Source: an uncultured Coriobacteriaceae bacterium (GTDB lineage: Bacteria; Actinomycetota; Coriobacteriia; Coriobacteriales; Atopobiaceae). Taken from it: DNA of 64,000 nucleotides. Under the pieces are notes generated by a model. The model did not search any database and was not told the DNA's origin. It saw only the letters and a program-made list of their open reading frames with translations. A program made the translations under genes and the position numbers. This document shows, one piece after another, positions 34,692 to 43,538 of this stretch. The DNA lies in NCBI GenBank assembly GCA_902790135.1, contig CADAQM010000006.1:1-64000 (forward strand), in the 5' to 3' direction. Position 1 is the first letter of the stretch. The number at the start of each line of letters is the position of its first letter.

Positions 34692-35492
34692 ATGTCCGTA
34701 ATGCTCAGTCGTCGTCAGGCTCTCATGCTCGGTTTGGGCTCCGTTGCATCCATGGGGCTCGCGGCTTGCGGCAATAGTGGCGCCGCGGATGGCAGCACCA
34801 GCTACAAGATCGTCACCGACACTCTGTTCGCTCCCTTTGAGTTCGCAGATGCCAGCGGCAAGATGGTCGGTATCGACATGGACCTCTTCGCTGCCATCGC
34901 CGAGGACCAGGGCTTTGAGTACACCATGGATTCCGTGGGCTTCCAGACTGCGCTCGAGTACGTCAAGACCGGTCAGGCTGACGGCGTCATTGCCGGCATG
35001 TCCATCACCGAAGAGCGCGCTCAGATCTTCGACTTCTCCGATCCCTACTATGACTCCACCGTCTGCGCCGCCGCACTTGCCTCCAGTGAGATTGCGTCGC
35101 TCGACGACCTCAAGGACCAGAAGGTTGCCGTCAAGAACGGCACCCAGAGCTCGCTGTGGGCTGAGAGCATCGCGAGCCAGTATGGCTTCGAGACCGTTAC
35201 CTTCGATGACTCCGCCACCATGTATCAGGACGTCTCCGCCGGCAACTCCGCCTGCTGCTTCGAGGATACCCCCGCTATGAGCTTCGCCATCCAGCAGTTT
35301 GCGACTTCTGACGGCACCGAGGGCGTCGACTTCAAGCTCATCGGCGAGAACGCCGACGAGTTCGCAACTCCCTATGGCTTTGCCATCGTCAAGGACGGCA
35401 ACTCCGAGCTGCTCGACAAGTTCAACAAGGGTCTTGCCAACATCAAGGCAAGCGGCAAGTATGACGAGATCATCGCCACGTATCTTGGCTAA
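34692..35492 (+). CDS. Polar amino-acid ABC transporter, substrate-binding lipoprotein
   Basis: 266 residues from the ATG at 34692 (gaggagg upstream). The signal peptide has a twin-arginine-like start (SRRQALML) and a lipobox LAAC with Cys at residue 26. The mature part is an SBP_bac_3 domain: YKIVTDTLFAPFEFADASGKMVGIDMDLFAAIAED, then GVIAGMSITEERAQIFDFSDPYY, typical of glutamine/polar amino-acid binding. Works with the permease and ATPase encoded next. A strong hairpin separates it from the permease gene. Confidence 0.95.
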   Translation: MSVMLSRRQALMLGLGSVASMGLAACGNSGAADGSTSYKIVTDTLFAPFEFADASGKMVGIDMDLFAAIAEDQGFEYTMDSVGFQTALEYVKTGQADGVIAGMSITEERAQIFDFSDPYYDSTVCAAALASSEIASLDDLKDQKVAVKNGTQSSLWAESIASQYGFETVTFDDSATMYQDVSAGNSACCFEDTPAMSFAIQQFATSDGTEGVDFKLIGENADEFATPYGFAIVKDGNSELLDKFNKGLANIKASGKYDEIIATYLG

Positions 35493-35516
35493 ATGCCTTA
35501 GTCAACGTGTTCTGTA

Positions 35517-35545
35517 GACCCTCTCCGCATGACGCGGAGAGGGTC
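35517..35545 (+). terminator. Strong hairpin between binding-protein and permease genes
   Basis: Perfect 12-bp stem (35517-35528 with 35534-35545) and 5-base loop, 24 bases after the binding-protein stop. In ABC operons such stems stop most transcription or protect the upstream mRNA, giving excess binding protein. Confidence 0.75.
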
Positions 35546-35631
35546 CTCTATGTGCCAAGATACCGCTATGCCATGCGTTGAGGGCTGCCGGGCACGCTTT
35601 GTTGGGTTGCCAGAAGAAGGGAACTGCACCC

Positions 35632-36285
35632 ATGGGATTCTTTGAACTGTTAGTGCAGTCGATGCCTCTGTTTTTGATGGGCATGCGGTTGACGTTGGAG
35701 CTCTCCTTCGTGTCGCTTGCCATCGCCATGGTCATAGGCATCGTCGCCTCGCTGATGGGGATGTCCAGCGTCCCCCTCTTCCGCGCGATCAACCGCACGT
35801 TTGTCGCCATCATCCGCGGCACACCGCTGCTCGTGCAGGGCTACTTCATCTACTTCGGCCTCACGGGCGTGCTAGGCATTCGCATGACCGCCTTCACGGC
35901 AGGTGTCATCGCGCTCTCGCTCAACGCCGGTGGCTACATGTCCGAGATCTTCCGCGGTGGAATCCAGGCCGTTGACCCCGGTCAGACCGAGGCGGCGCGC
36001 AGCCTGGGCCTTTCCAAGAGTCAGACCACCTGGCGCATCGTGATTCCTCAGGCCATCCGCATCTGCATCCCCAGCGTGGTCAACCAGTGGTGCATCACCA
36101 TCAAGGACACCTCTATCATCTCGGTGCTCGGCCTCGCTGAGCTCACCAAGATGGGCTCGCAGATCATCGCTCGCACCTTCCGCTCCTTCGAGGTGTGGAT
36201 CATGGTCGGCATCCTGTACTTCATCGTCATCTATCTTCTGACCGTTCTGGCGCGTATCGTGGAGAGGAAGGTGTCCCTTGATTAA
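35632..36285 (+). CDS. Polar amino-acid ABC transporter, permease
   Basis: 217 residues from the ATG at 35632. Several hydrophobic segments typical of HisM/GlnP-type permeases; the EAA loop is visible ([32 protein letters not shown]), which docks the ATPase. Single-permease systems of this length act as homodimers. Its 3' end overlaps the ATPase gene by 8 bases. Confidence 0.95.
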   Translation: MGFFELLVQSMPLFLMGMRLTLELSFVSLAIAMVIGIVASLMGMSSVPLFRAINRTFVAIIRGTPLLVQGYFIYFGLTGVLGIRMTAFTAGVIALSLNAGGYMSEIFRGGIQAVDPGQTEAARSLGLSKSQTTWRIVIPQAIRICIPSVVNQWCITIKDTSIISVLGLAELTKMGSQIIARTFRSFEVWIMVGILYFIVIYLLTVLARIVERKVSLD

Positions 36286-37015
36286 GGTAGAGATTCGCGA
36301 CCTTCACAAGTCGTTCGGCGAGAAGGAGATTCTCAAGGGCATCGATTGCGACATCGAGACCGGCGAGGTCGTGTGCGTGATCGGCCCCTCGGGTTCGGGC
36401 AAGTCGACCTTCCTGCGCTGCATCAACTGCCTCGAGCAGCCCACGTCCGGCACCATCAAGGTCGATGGTCACCTCATGGACGAGAACGCCAAGAACATCG
36501 ACGAGCTGCGCGAGGACGTGGGTATGGTGTTCCAGCAGTTCAACCTGTTCCCGCACCTCTCCGTGCTCGACAACATCACCATCGCCCCCATCCTGCGCAA
36601 GAAGATGGACAAGCCCACTGCGGAGGCCACGGCCCACGAGCTGCTGACCCGCGTGGGATTGGGCGACAAGGCCGACGCGATGCCGCGCAGCCTCTCCGGT
36701 GGCCAGAAGCAGCGTGTGGCCATCGCCCGTGCGCTGGCCATGAAGCCCGGACTGATGCTCTTTGACGAGCCGACTTCGGCGCTCGACCCCGAGATGGTCG
36801 GCGAGGTGCTCGACGTCATGAAGAAGCTGGCCATCGAGGGCATGACGATGGTCGTCGTGACCCACGAGATGGGCTTCGCGCGTCAGGTGGCAGACCGCGT
36901 CCTGTTTATCGATGGGGGCGTCATCGCCGAGGAGGGCACGCCCGACCAGGTCTTTGGCGCGCCTAAGAGCGATCGTCTCAAGGGATTCCTCAAGGCGGTT
37001 CTCGAGGCGTCGTAG
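36278..37015 (+). CDS. glnQ: Polar amino-acid ABC transporter, ATP-binding protein
   Basis: 245 residues from a TTG start inside the permease 3' end, with ggaagg upstream. Walker [10 protein letters not shown] (38-46), Q-loop [12 protein letters not shown], signature [15 protein letters not shown], Walker [13 protein letters not shown], and switch His VTHEMGF. The arrangement is the usual PAAT-family ATPase energising import of glutamine-like amino acids. Followed by a terminator. Confidence 0.96.
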   Translation: MIKVEIRDLHKSFGEKEILKGIDCDIETGEVVCVIGPSGSGKSTFLRCINCLEQPTSGTIKVDGHLMDENAKNIDELREDVGMVFQQFNLFPHLSVLDNITIAPILRKKMDKPTAEATAHELLTRVGLGDKADAMPRSLSGGQKQRVAIARALAMKPGLMLFDEPTSALDPEMVGEVLDVMKKLAIEGMTMVVVTHEMGFARQVADRVLFIDGGVIAEEGTPDQVFGAPKSDRLKGFLKAVLEAS

Positions 37016-37041
37016 ATATCCACTCATATATCGCAAGTTTG

Positions 37042-37068
37042 GGGGCAGTCTCCTGTGGGGGCTGCCCC
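37042..37068 (+). terminator. Terminator of the amino-acid ABC operon
   Basis: 7-bp stem (37042-37048 with 37062-37068) followed directly by TTTTCCTT: a standard intrinsic terminator. Confidence 0.75.
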
Positions 37069-37110
37069 TTTTCCTTGTCGGCTTTTCGCCTGCACCAAGA
37101 GCGTATTCTC

Positions 37111-37139
37111 TTGACAAGAAACCAAAGTGATATCACAAT
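37111..37139 (+). promoter_or_regulatory. Promoter with overlapping palindromic operator before the SPFH operon
   Basis: Perfect -35 TTGACA (37111-37116) with 17 bases to CACAAT (37134-37139). The 10-bp perfect palindrome GTGATATCAC (37127-37136) overlaps the spacer and -10. The RHH protein encoded in this operon is a natural candidate to bind it. Confidence 0.5.
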
Positions 37140-37218
37140 GAGTTCAGCAGCGGGAAGCTGCTACGGGAGTAGCACCTCCACAGGGGAGGGCTGCCTTCCG
37201 CCATGAAAGGAATGTACG

Positions 37219-38214
37219 ATGAGTGTCGAGAAGAATGCACATGCGGCAAGTGGTTGGCTGATGCTTGGCGTGGTCGTTCTGGGGTATCTGGTGAGCATCA
37301 TCGGGTTTATCGTGAGCATGATATTTGTCGACAGCGGGTTTGCCGCAGTGACTGCGATCATCTTCTTCACGCTGCTCCTCACGGCGACCATCATCGCCAC
37401 CTGCGGGTTCTTTACCCTGCAGCCGGGCCAGGCACGCGTATGCGTGCTCTTTGGCAAGTACGTGGGGACCGTCCGTGACGAGGGCCTTCGCTGGGCCAAC
37501 CCCTTTTATTCCCGCGACCTGGGTGCGTCAAGCCAGCAGGTGCTCTCGGTGGATGAGGTTGCCACCACGGACAAGACCTCAGCGCTCAAGTCACGCGGCC
37601 ATCAGCACAACTCCAAGATCAGCACTCGTGCCCGCACCTACAACGGTGAGCGCATCAAGGTCAACGACAAGATGGGCAACCCCATCGATATCGCCACGGT
37701 CGTGGTCTGGCGTGTCGTGGACACCGCCAAGGCAGTGTTCGACGTGGACGACTACGAGAGCTTCGTCTACACCGTGACTGAGACGGCCCTGCGTCACGTG
37801 GCCAGCATCTATGCCTATGACCACATGGAGGACGACGACACGCTGGCCAGCGCCATCACGCTGCGCACCAACATCGAGGAGGTCTCCGAGGCCCTGCGCA
37901 TCGAGCTTGATCGTCGCCTCGAGGTTGCCGGCGTCGACGTGATCGACGCACGTCTCACCCACCTGGCCTATGCTCCCGAGATCGCCCAGGCGATGCTCCG
38001 CCGTCAGCAGGCGGAGGCCATCATCGCGGCCCGCAAGAAGATCGTCGAGGGTGCGGTAGGCATGGTCGAGATGGCCGTCGACCAGCTGAGCCAGGGCGGC
38101 AACATCGAGCTCGACGACGAGCGCAAGGCCGCGATGGCCACCAACCTCATGGTGGTGCTGTGCGGCGAGAGCGAGGCGCAGCCCGTAGTCAACACCGGCA
38201 CCCTCTACAACTAG
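37219..38214 (+). CDS. SPFH/Band 7 domain membrane protein
   Basis: 331 residues. Two N-terminal hydrophobic segments (~10-35 and ~40-68) precede an SPFH domain (FFTLQPGQARVCVLFGKYVGTVRDEGLRWANPF) and a helical region (IAQAMLRRQQAEAIIAARKKIVEGAVGMVEMA). SPFH proteins form large membrane ring scaffolds. Stand-alone members of this form occur with a ribbon-helix-helix gene, as here. The leader (37140-37218) can fold into short hairpins. Confidence 0.9.
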   Translation: MSVEKNAHAASGWLMLGVVVLGYLVSIIGFIVSMIFVDSGFAAVTAIIFFTLLLTATIIATCGFFTLQPGQARVCVLFGKYVGTVRDEGLRWANPFYSRDLGASSQQVLSVDEVATTDKTSALKSRGHQHNSKISTRARTYNGERIKVNDKMGNPIDIATVVVWRVVDTAKAVFDVDDYESFVYTVTETALRHVASIYAYDHMEDDDTLASAITLRTNIEEVSEALRIELDRRLEVAGVDVIDARLTHLAYAPEIAQAMLRRQQAEAIIAARKKIVEGAVGMVEMAVDQLSQGGNIELDDERKAAMATNLMVVLCGESEAQPVVNTGTLYN

Positions 38215-38224
38215 GCGGCGTACC

Positions 38225-38413
38225 GTGGCAAAGCGCAAGCAGTATCCGCTCCGCATAGACCCATCGGTCTGGGAGGCCATCGAGAGGTGGGCTGCCGACG
38301 AGATGCGCAGCGCAAACGGGCAGGTGGAATGGATCTTGCGGGATGCGCTGCGCCGAGCGGGACGACTGCCCGCGCAGGGCGACCGCACGCAGAGGCCAAG
38401 GGGGGAGGAGTGA
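38225..38413 (+). CDS. Small Arc-type ribbon-helix-helix DNA-binding protein
   Basis: 62 residues from a GTG 10 bases after the SPFH stop. The sequence KQYPLRIDPSVWEAIERWAADEMRSANGQVEWILRDAL is the Arc/MetJ ribbon-helix-helix pattern: a basic strand followed by two helices, the second starting N-G-Q-V-E. A basic, disordered tail follows. Probably represses its own operon; the palindrome at the promoter is a candidate site. This SPFH-RHH pairing is typical in actinobacteria. Confidence 0.82.
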   Translation: MAKRKQYPLRIDPSVWEAIERWAADEMRSANGQVEWILRDALRRAGRLPAQGDRTQRPRGEE

Positions 38414-38417
38414 GGTC

Positions 38418-38615
38418 ATGGCACCAAGCATCGGCTCGTCCACGCGCGAGGAGCGCGCGGCGTACGTGCGAGAGCGTTTCCAGTGCATAGCCAACTGCGA
38501 CCTCTGCGGGCTCTGCAAGATCTTCCACGGCAAAGACCCCGAGCAGGCGCTCGCTGCCTACATTGACGGAGAGGCAGAGCTGTCCCAGGTCATGATGCGC
38601 TATCGTGGCAGGTAG
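38418..38615 (+). CDS. Small cysteine-rich hypothetical protein
   Basis: 65 residues from the ATG at 38418 (ggaggag in front), four bases after the RHH stop. The middle part CIANCDLCGLC has a C-x3-C-x2-C-x2-C spacing suited to zinc or an iron-sulfur cluster; the rest is helical (EERAAYVRERFQ, DPEQALAAYIDGEAELSQVMM). No family recognised. Third gene of the SPFH operon, which a strong terminator closes. Confidence 0.65.
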   Translation: MAPSIGSSTREERAAYVRERFQCIANCDLCGLCKIFHGKDPEQALAAYIDGEAELSQVMMRYRGR

Positions 38616-38635
38616 GGATCGCAAGACAACCAGCT

Positions 38636-38674
38636 GACAGGCCCGGGCGAGCTGTGATCTCGTCCGGGCCTGTC
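38636..38674 (+). terminator. Terminator of the SPFH operon
   Basis: 15-bp stem (38636-38650 with 38660-38674, one G-U) with a 9-base loop, 20 bases after the last gene and directly before the next gene's ribosome site. Confidence 0.8.
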
Positions 38675-38692
38675 CCTTGTGGAGGAGGCGCC

Positions 38693-39730
38693 GTGGCCGA
38701 GCATCTGATTGAGGGATCGGGACCTTTGCTGGACGAGAAGGGGCATCTGCGCGAGCCGGGATACGCGCTGCGCCCGCCCTTCGACTACTCTCACGACCGC
38801 ATTGCCGCCCCTGCTTGGCGGATCAAAGATTGGGACTACTATCTGGTCAACGACGACCACTACGCCGTGGCGCTCACCTTCTCCGACCTTGGCTATGCGG
38901 GGCTCGTCTCTGCGGCCGTGATCGACTTCGAGCAGGCCAGCCAAACCACGACGAGCGAGATGGTCATTTTGCCTATGGGTCGCATGGGACTGCCGACGAG
39001 CTCGGATGAGGGCGACATCAGATGGGAGAACAAGCGCTGCAATGTGAGCTTCGTCCACACGCCGGCAGGCAGGCGCCTCTCGTTTGCGATGAGCGACTTC
39101 ACGCCCGGAAACGACCTCGAGGTGGAGCTGTTGCTCGACGAGGAGCCGCGCGACTCGATGGTCATCGCCACGCCCTGGGCCGAGAACGAACGCGCCTTCT
39201 ACTACAACCGCAAGATCATCGGCATGCGGGCGCGCGGCGCCTTCCGCCATGGCGCACAGCTGTGGGAGTTTGGCGACGACGCCTTTGGCCTGCTCGACTG
39301 GGGTCGCGGGGTCTGGACCTACGACAACGTGTGGTACTGGAGCGCCGCGCAGGGCCGCCAGGAAGGCCATGTGGTGGGCTTCAACCTTGGGTATGGCTTC
39401 GGCGACACCTCTGCGGCGAGCGAGAACATGGTCTTCGTGGACGGCGTGGCGCACAAGCTCGGGCGTCTTACGTTTGACATTCCCGAAGCTGAGGATGGGA
39501 GTCTCAACTACCTCGCGTCGTGGTGGATTCATGACGAGGGGAACCGGCTGGACCTTATCTTCACACCGACCTTGGATCGCAGCGACCTGCTCGACATCCT
39601 GCATATCGTGATAAGCGACCAGCACCAGGTGTTTGGCACCTTCAGCGGCTTCGTGAGGCTCGACGATGGCTCGACGCTCGAGCTGAGCGAGCTGCGCGGG
39701 TTTGCGGAGCACGTGCACAACCGGTACTGA
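38693..39730 (+). CDS. DUF2804 family protein
   Basis: 345 residues from a GTG at 38693 with ggaggagg upstream. The family signature is clear: RIKDWDYYLVNDDHYAVALTFSDLGYAG near the start, and EGHVVGFNLGYGFGDTSAASENMVFVDGVAHKLG in the C-terminal half. DUF2804 proteins look like beta-sandwich lipocalin-type folds and are conserved but uncharacterised in Gram-positive and enteric bacteria. No signal peptide. Convergent with the nucleoid-associated gene (20 bases apart). Confidence 0.88.
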   Translation: MAEHLIEGSGPLLDEKGHLREPGYALRPPFDYSHDRIAAPAWRIKDWDYYLVNDDHYAVALTFSDLGYAGLVSAAVIDFEQASQTTTSEMVILPMGRMGLPTSSDEGDIRWENKRCNVSFVHTPAGRRLSFAMSDFTPGNDLEVELLLDEEPRDSMVIATPWAENERAFYYNRKIIGMRARGAFRHGAQLWEFGDDAFGLLDWGRGVWTYDNVWYWSAAQGRQEGHVVGFNLGYGFGDTSAASENMVFVDGVAHKLGRLTFDIPEAEDGSLNYLASWWIHDEGNRLDLIFTPTLDRSDLLDILHIVISDQHQVFGTFSGFVRLDDGSTLELSELRGFAEHVHNRY

Positions 39731-39750
39731 GCCCCGCGAGGCATCTGCAC

Positions 39751-40842
39751 CTAGCGGTTCTCTATGTGCGCAATGCCCTTGATGGTGATGCGCATGGTGC
39801 CGTCCTCCTCGCGCTCGAACTCGATGAGCTCGGGCTTGCGGGCGAGCTCGGAGGGGAACGTGATCTCGATGCCCGTGTCCGTGCGGATGCGGTGGTTCTT
39901 GGTCATGCGGTTGGCCGCGCCGCGACGCACGGGGACCTCCTCGGGGAGGCGCTCCTCGCGCGCCTTGCGCTCGTAGGTCTCCCGCATCTGCGGTGCGTCC
40001 TCGAACACGCGCGCTCCGACCTCCTGGGGTAGCACGACCTCACCCATCTCGGCACGCTCGGCCACGTAGGCCTTGGCCTCGGAGACCGCCAGCGCCGGTG
40101 TGATGCCGAACTCCTCGGCCACGTCCTCCACGATCTTGGTGACGCTGGCGATGACCTCGCGGCTCGATGCCTGCGTGGTGCACTGCAGCAGTCCGTCGGG
40201 GATGATGAGGCTGTCCCGACCTGCGATCTGGCGCGGGCGGTCGTTGAAGTCGATCGCCAGGGTATCGGCATCGACGAGCAGGTAGGACTCCACCTTCTGG
40301 GTGGGGTTGGGCAGTGCTGCGTCGGTGCGCACCACGTCGTTTGACGCCTGGCCATCGATGCTGCGCAGATCGTGGACGAACGCCTGGCGGCGTGGGAGCA
40401 GGATTACGGCAAAGCGCCTTGCGGGAGGTGCGTCATAGGCGTCTTGCTCCATCGCCTTTGCGAGCGCATCGCCAACTGCCGTGCCCGCAGCCTGCGCCTT
40501 GCCTTGGACGGCGTCGGTGTCCTCGAAGTCGGCGACCAGCACGTCACATTGCCCGGGGTCGTCGCTCTTGCGCAGCTCCTCCCAGAAGTAGAGACCGATC
40601 TCCTGCGAGAGGGCCACAAACTCCTCACGCCCTGCAAAGTAGTCGGCGATCTTCTCGGCAAAGGTGCTTCCCTCGCAGAACTCCCCATGGTGGCTCTCGG
40701 GACTGGTCGACACCTTGCGGAGGTGGCGCTGCACATACGAGCGCGTGGGCCTCTCCGAAAGGTCGAGCTCTCGGTCAGAGAGGTAATTTCCTCCCGTCTC
40801 GAAGTCGAACACATGGAGAATGGCATTGCGTACCTTGAGCAT
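39751..40842 (-). CDS. 37-kDa nucleoid-associated protein (NA37/NdpA family)
   Basis: 363 residues from the ATG at 40842, which has aggtgg six bases upstream. The N-terminus (LKVRNAILHVFDFETGGNYLSDRELDL) and the block TRSYVQRHLRKVSTSPESHHGEF match the family that includes YejK/NdpA, which bind the bacterial nucleoid. Length is close to the usual ~340. Role in this organism unknown. It is divergent from the 3D-domain gene, sharing a 265-base region with no obvious promoter. Confidence 0.88.
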   Translation of the reverse strand: MLKVRNAILHVFDFETGGNYLSDRELDLSERPTRSYVQRHLRKVSTSPESHHGEFCEGSTFAEKIADYFAGREEFVALSQEIGLYFWEELRKSDDPGQCDVLVADFEDTDAVQGKAQAAGTAVGDALAKAMEQDAYDAPPARRFAVILLPRRQAFVHDLRSIDGQASNDVVRTDAALPNPTQKVESYLLVDADTLAIDFNDRPRQIAGRDSLIIPDGLLQCTTQASSREVIASVTKIVEDVAEEFGITPALAVSEAKAYVAERAEMGEVVLPQEVGARVFEDAPQMRETYERKAREERLPEEVPVRRGAANRMTKNHRIRTDTGIEITFPSELARKPELIEFEREEDGTMRITIKGIAHIENR

Positions 40843-41107
40843 GGTCACCACCTGGATAGAGGGTCCGCGGCCGCGCGGCGTGGAGAACCATGGTAGCGCA
40901 AGCGGCAGACAGCGTACGTCCGAAAGCGCAGGGAAGATGCGTCAGGGGATGGTGCTCCGCCTGTGACCTTGGTAAGAGCAAGGCGTTTACCTGCGACTTT
41001 CACACGATGCACGCAGCGCGTTTCAGGTATCGGGTGGCTTCATGGTACAGTTGTGTTCGTTTGCGCACACATGTACGCGTCTTGTGCCAAGCGGGAAGGA
41101 AGCCGAG

Positions 41108-42148
41108 ATGAATCGCAGAACAAAGGGAGCACTGAGCTTGGCCCTTGGCCTCGCGTTGCTTTGCGCGCCCACTCCCGCATGGGCAGAGACCTCGCAGGAG
41201 GTCCGTGAGCAGGTGGCGGCCGTCCAGGGCGAGCTCGACGAGCTGGCGGGGCAGATTGCCGAAGGCGAGGCTCGCGTCGAGGAGCTCCAGGGGCAGGTCG
41301 ACGACCTTGCTGAGGAGAGCGTCGAGCTCCAGACCCAGATTATCGAGGACCGTGACCGTCTGGCGCACATCATCTCGTCAAGCTACAAGGAGAACTCCGA
41401 CGCGCGCATCCTCGCACTGATCCTCTCGAGCGAGACGATGGACGACTTTGTCTCGCAGGTGTACTACGCGCAGAAGGTGAGCGACTGGCAGGCGGAGTGC
41501 ATCAACCAGCTCAACACGGACAAGCAGGAGCTCGACGAGCGCATGACGCAGCTCAGCGTGGCAAAGGACGAGCAGGCGGCCGAGCTCAAGGAGCTTGCAA
41601 ACAAACGCACGGAGCTCGACGAGAAGGTGGTGGCGCTCAACGAGAAGGCCGACCGCCTCGAGGCGGAAGAGGCCGAGGCCGCCCGCAAGGCAGCCGAGGA
41701 GGCCGCACGCAAGGCGGCCGAGGAGCAGGCCAAGCGCGAGGCGGAGGAGAAGGCTCGCCAGGAGGCGCTGGCAGCCGCCGCTGCCGCAGGGGACATCGAG
41801 CAGGCGCCGCAGGAGCTGACCGGTGACGGCTGGGTGACCTGCATCGCCTCTGCGTATACGATCGCGGACAACGACCCTCCCGGATCAACTGCGACCGCCT
41901 CCGGCATTCCGCTTGACGAGTCCGTTCCCACCGTTGCCATGCCCATGTCCATGAGTCCCAGCCGCTTCTATGGCCGGCAGATCCAGATCGTCTACAACGG
42001 GATGAGCATCGTGGCCACGGTGACAGACTGCGGCGCCATGAGTGGCGGATCGCGTGGCCTCGACCTGACGCCTGCGGTCTTCCGCGCGTTTGGCGCGAGC
42101 ACCGCAGACGAATGGGGCCTGCGCAGCGTGAGCTATCGCTTCCTGTAA
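41108..42148 (+). CDS. Secreted coiled-coil protein with 3D (double-psi beta-barrel) domain
   Basis: 346 residues from the ATG at 41108. Signal peptide ending AWA (about residue 26). Then ~180 residues of coiled coil (EVREQVAAVQGELDELAGQI ... and a charged Ala/Glu/Lys helix) like the N-terminal part of CwlO/PcsB cell-wall hydrolase regulators. The C-terminal ~90 residues are a 3D/RlpA-like domain: CIASAYTIADNDPPGSTATASG, then VTDCGAMSGGSRGLDLTPAVFRAFG. The catalytic NlpC/P60 domain usual with such a coil is replaced by 3D. Likely peptidoglycan cleavage or remodelling at division. Confidence 0.85.
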   Translation: MNRRTKGALSLALGLALLCAPTPAWAETSQEVREQVAAVQGELDELAGQIAEGEARVEELQGQVDDLAEESVELQTQIIEDRDRLAHIISSSYKENSDARILALILSSETMDDFVSQVYYAQKVSDWQAECINQLNTDKQELDERMTQLSVAKDEQAAELKELANKRTELDEKVVALNEKADRLEAEEAEAARKAAEEAARKAAEEQAKREAEEKARQEALAAAAAAGDIEQAPQELTGDGWVTCIASAYTIADNDPPGSTATASGIPLDESVPTVAMPMSMSPSRFYGRQIQIVYNGMSIVATVTDCGAMSGGSRGLDLTPAVFRAFGASTADEWGLRSVSYRFL

Positions 42149-42225
42149 AGGGCGGACGTTAGCCTGCAGCTTGCGCGGTGCGATGGTCTAGGATAGGGGT
42201 GGACCTCACAAGCAAAGGAGTCCCC

Positions 42226-42699
42226 ATGGTCAGCAAGCTCATCCTCATCCGTCACGGTGACGCCGAGAACCGCCGCCTCGGGCAGTCCGACGCCGAGCGC
42301 AGGCTCACCCCGCATGGCCTCAAGGCCCTGCAGAAGACCTATCCAACCATCCTCGCAAGCCTCAAGGACGACTTCGATGACCTGCAGGTTTGGTCGAGCG
42401 AGGCCGTGCGCGCCCGCCAGACGGCCGAGGTGGCCTGCGACGCGCTGGGCATCCCGTACGACGCGATCGAGTACCATCAGTCGCTCTATGCCCAGGACGA
42501 CGACTTCTTCTACGGCGAGCTCTATGCCGCAGAGGGCGTCGTGGTGGCTGTGGGACACATCCCCTTCATGGAGGATGTCGCCTCCGACCTCGCCGGCCGC
42601 ATGATGTCGTTTCCCAAGGGCAGCGTCGCGTGCTTCGAGGTGCCGGATGGCAGGCTGAGCAAGGCCCAGCTGCTCTGGTTCGAGCGTGGACCGCGCTGA
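42226..42699 (+). CDS. SixA-type phosphohistidine phosphatase (histidine phosphatase superfamily)
   Basis: 157 residues from the ATG at 42226 (aaaggag in front). The catalytic RHG motif is LILIRHGDAENRRLG, followed by SSEAVRARQTAE and the second histidine in VAVGHIPFMEDV. Short length and motif order fit SixA-like enzymes that dephosphorylate protein histidines. The stop overlaps the following HAD gene by one base (TGATG), suggesting coupled expression of two phosphatases. Confidence 0.87.
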   Translation: MVSKLILIRHGDAENRRLGQSDAERRLTPHGLKALQKTYPTILASLKDDFDDLQVWSSEAVRARQTAEVACDALGIPYDAIEYHQSLYAQDDDFFYGELYAAEGVVVAVGHIPFMEDVASDLAGRMMSFPKGSVACFEVPDGRLSKAQLLWFERGPR

Positions 42700-43526
42700 T
42701 GAACGTCGAAGCTCCACGGGCGCTCTTTGTCGATCTCGACGACACCTTCCTAGCCCCCGACAAGTCCATTCCCGCCGCAAACCTCGAGCTCATGGACAGG
42801 CTCGATGCCCGTGGCGTCGAACTCGTGCCCTGTACGGGCCGCCATGTGGGAGGCGTTCCCGAGGCCATGCGCGCGCACTCGTGCGTGCGCCACATCGTCG
42901 CGAGCAACGGCGGTATCGTGCACGACGCCCAGGCGCATCGTGACATCCATCGGGTGGCGATGCCCACCGAGCGGATCGTGGGGCTCTACGAGCGCCTGCG
43001 GGACCTGCCGGTGATCATCGATGCCTTCGCGGATGGCCACGCCTACTCCGAGCAGGCGCGAAAGCACCTGTTTGACCAGATTGACGTGCCCGAGGGCCTA
43101 CGTACCTACCTCAAGAGCGGCCGCACCTTCGTAGACGCGAGCATCCCCGAGCTGCTGCCCACCGTCGGCCCCGTCACCAAGCTGAGCCTCTTCTTCGTGG
43201 ACGGGGAGGGCGCGCGTGCCATAGACGAGGGAATCGCCGCGGCGGGTTGCTTCTACTACGTGCAGACGAGCGCGAGCAACTACGAGGCCATGCACGTGGG
43301 TGCGACCAAGGGCTCGGCGCTCACCTGGCTGGCGCACGAGATGGGCTGGCCGCTGGAGCAGGTCTATGCCTTTGGTGACAACAACAACGACCTGACCATG
43401 CTCAGGGCTGCCGGGCACGGGGTTGCGATGGCCAACGGCAACGACGCAGCCAAGCAGGCGGCCGAGAGCGTGGCCCCGACGGCGGCAGAGGGTGGCGTCG
43501 GGCTCTTCATGCGAGGGCTGCTGTAG
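42699..43526 (+). CDS. Cof-type HAD-superfamily hydrolase
   Basis: 275 residues. HAD motifs in order: FVDLDDTFL (nucleophile Asp and DxDxT variant DLDDT), PCTGRHVGG (motif II Thr), lysine region (VGATKGSALTWLA), and YAFGDNNNDLTML (motif IV). The cap domain lies between motifs II and III (C2 type), as in Cof/YidA. These dephosphorylate sugar phosphates or cofactors; substrate not predictable. Ends 12 bases from the convergent larE. Confidence 0.92.
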   Translation: MNVEAPRALFVDLDDTFLAPDKSIPAANLELMDRLDARGVELVPCTGRHVGGVPEAMRAHSCVRHIVASNGGIVHDAQAHRDIHRVAMPTERIVGLYERLRDLPVIIDAFADGHAYSEQARKHLFDQIDVPEGLRTYLKSGRTFVDASIPELLPTVGPVTKLSLFFVDGEGARAIDEGIAAAGCFYYVQTSASNYEAMHVGATKGSALTWLAHEMGWPLEQVYAFGDNNNDLTMLRAAGHGVAMANGNDAAKQAAESVAPTAAEGGVGLFMRGLL

Positions 43527-43538
43527 GCAAAGACAGAG

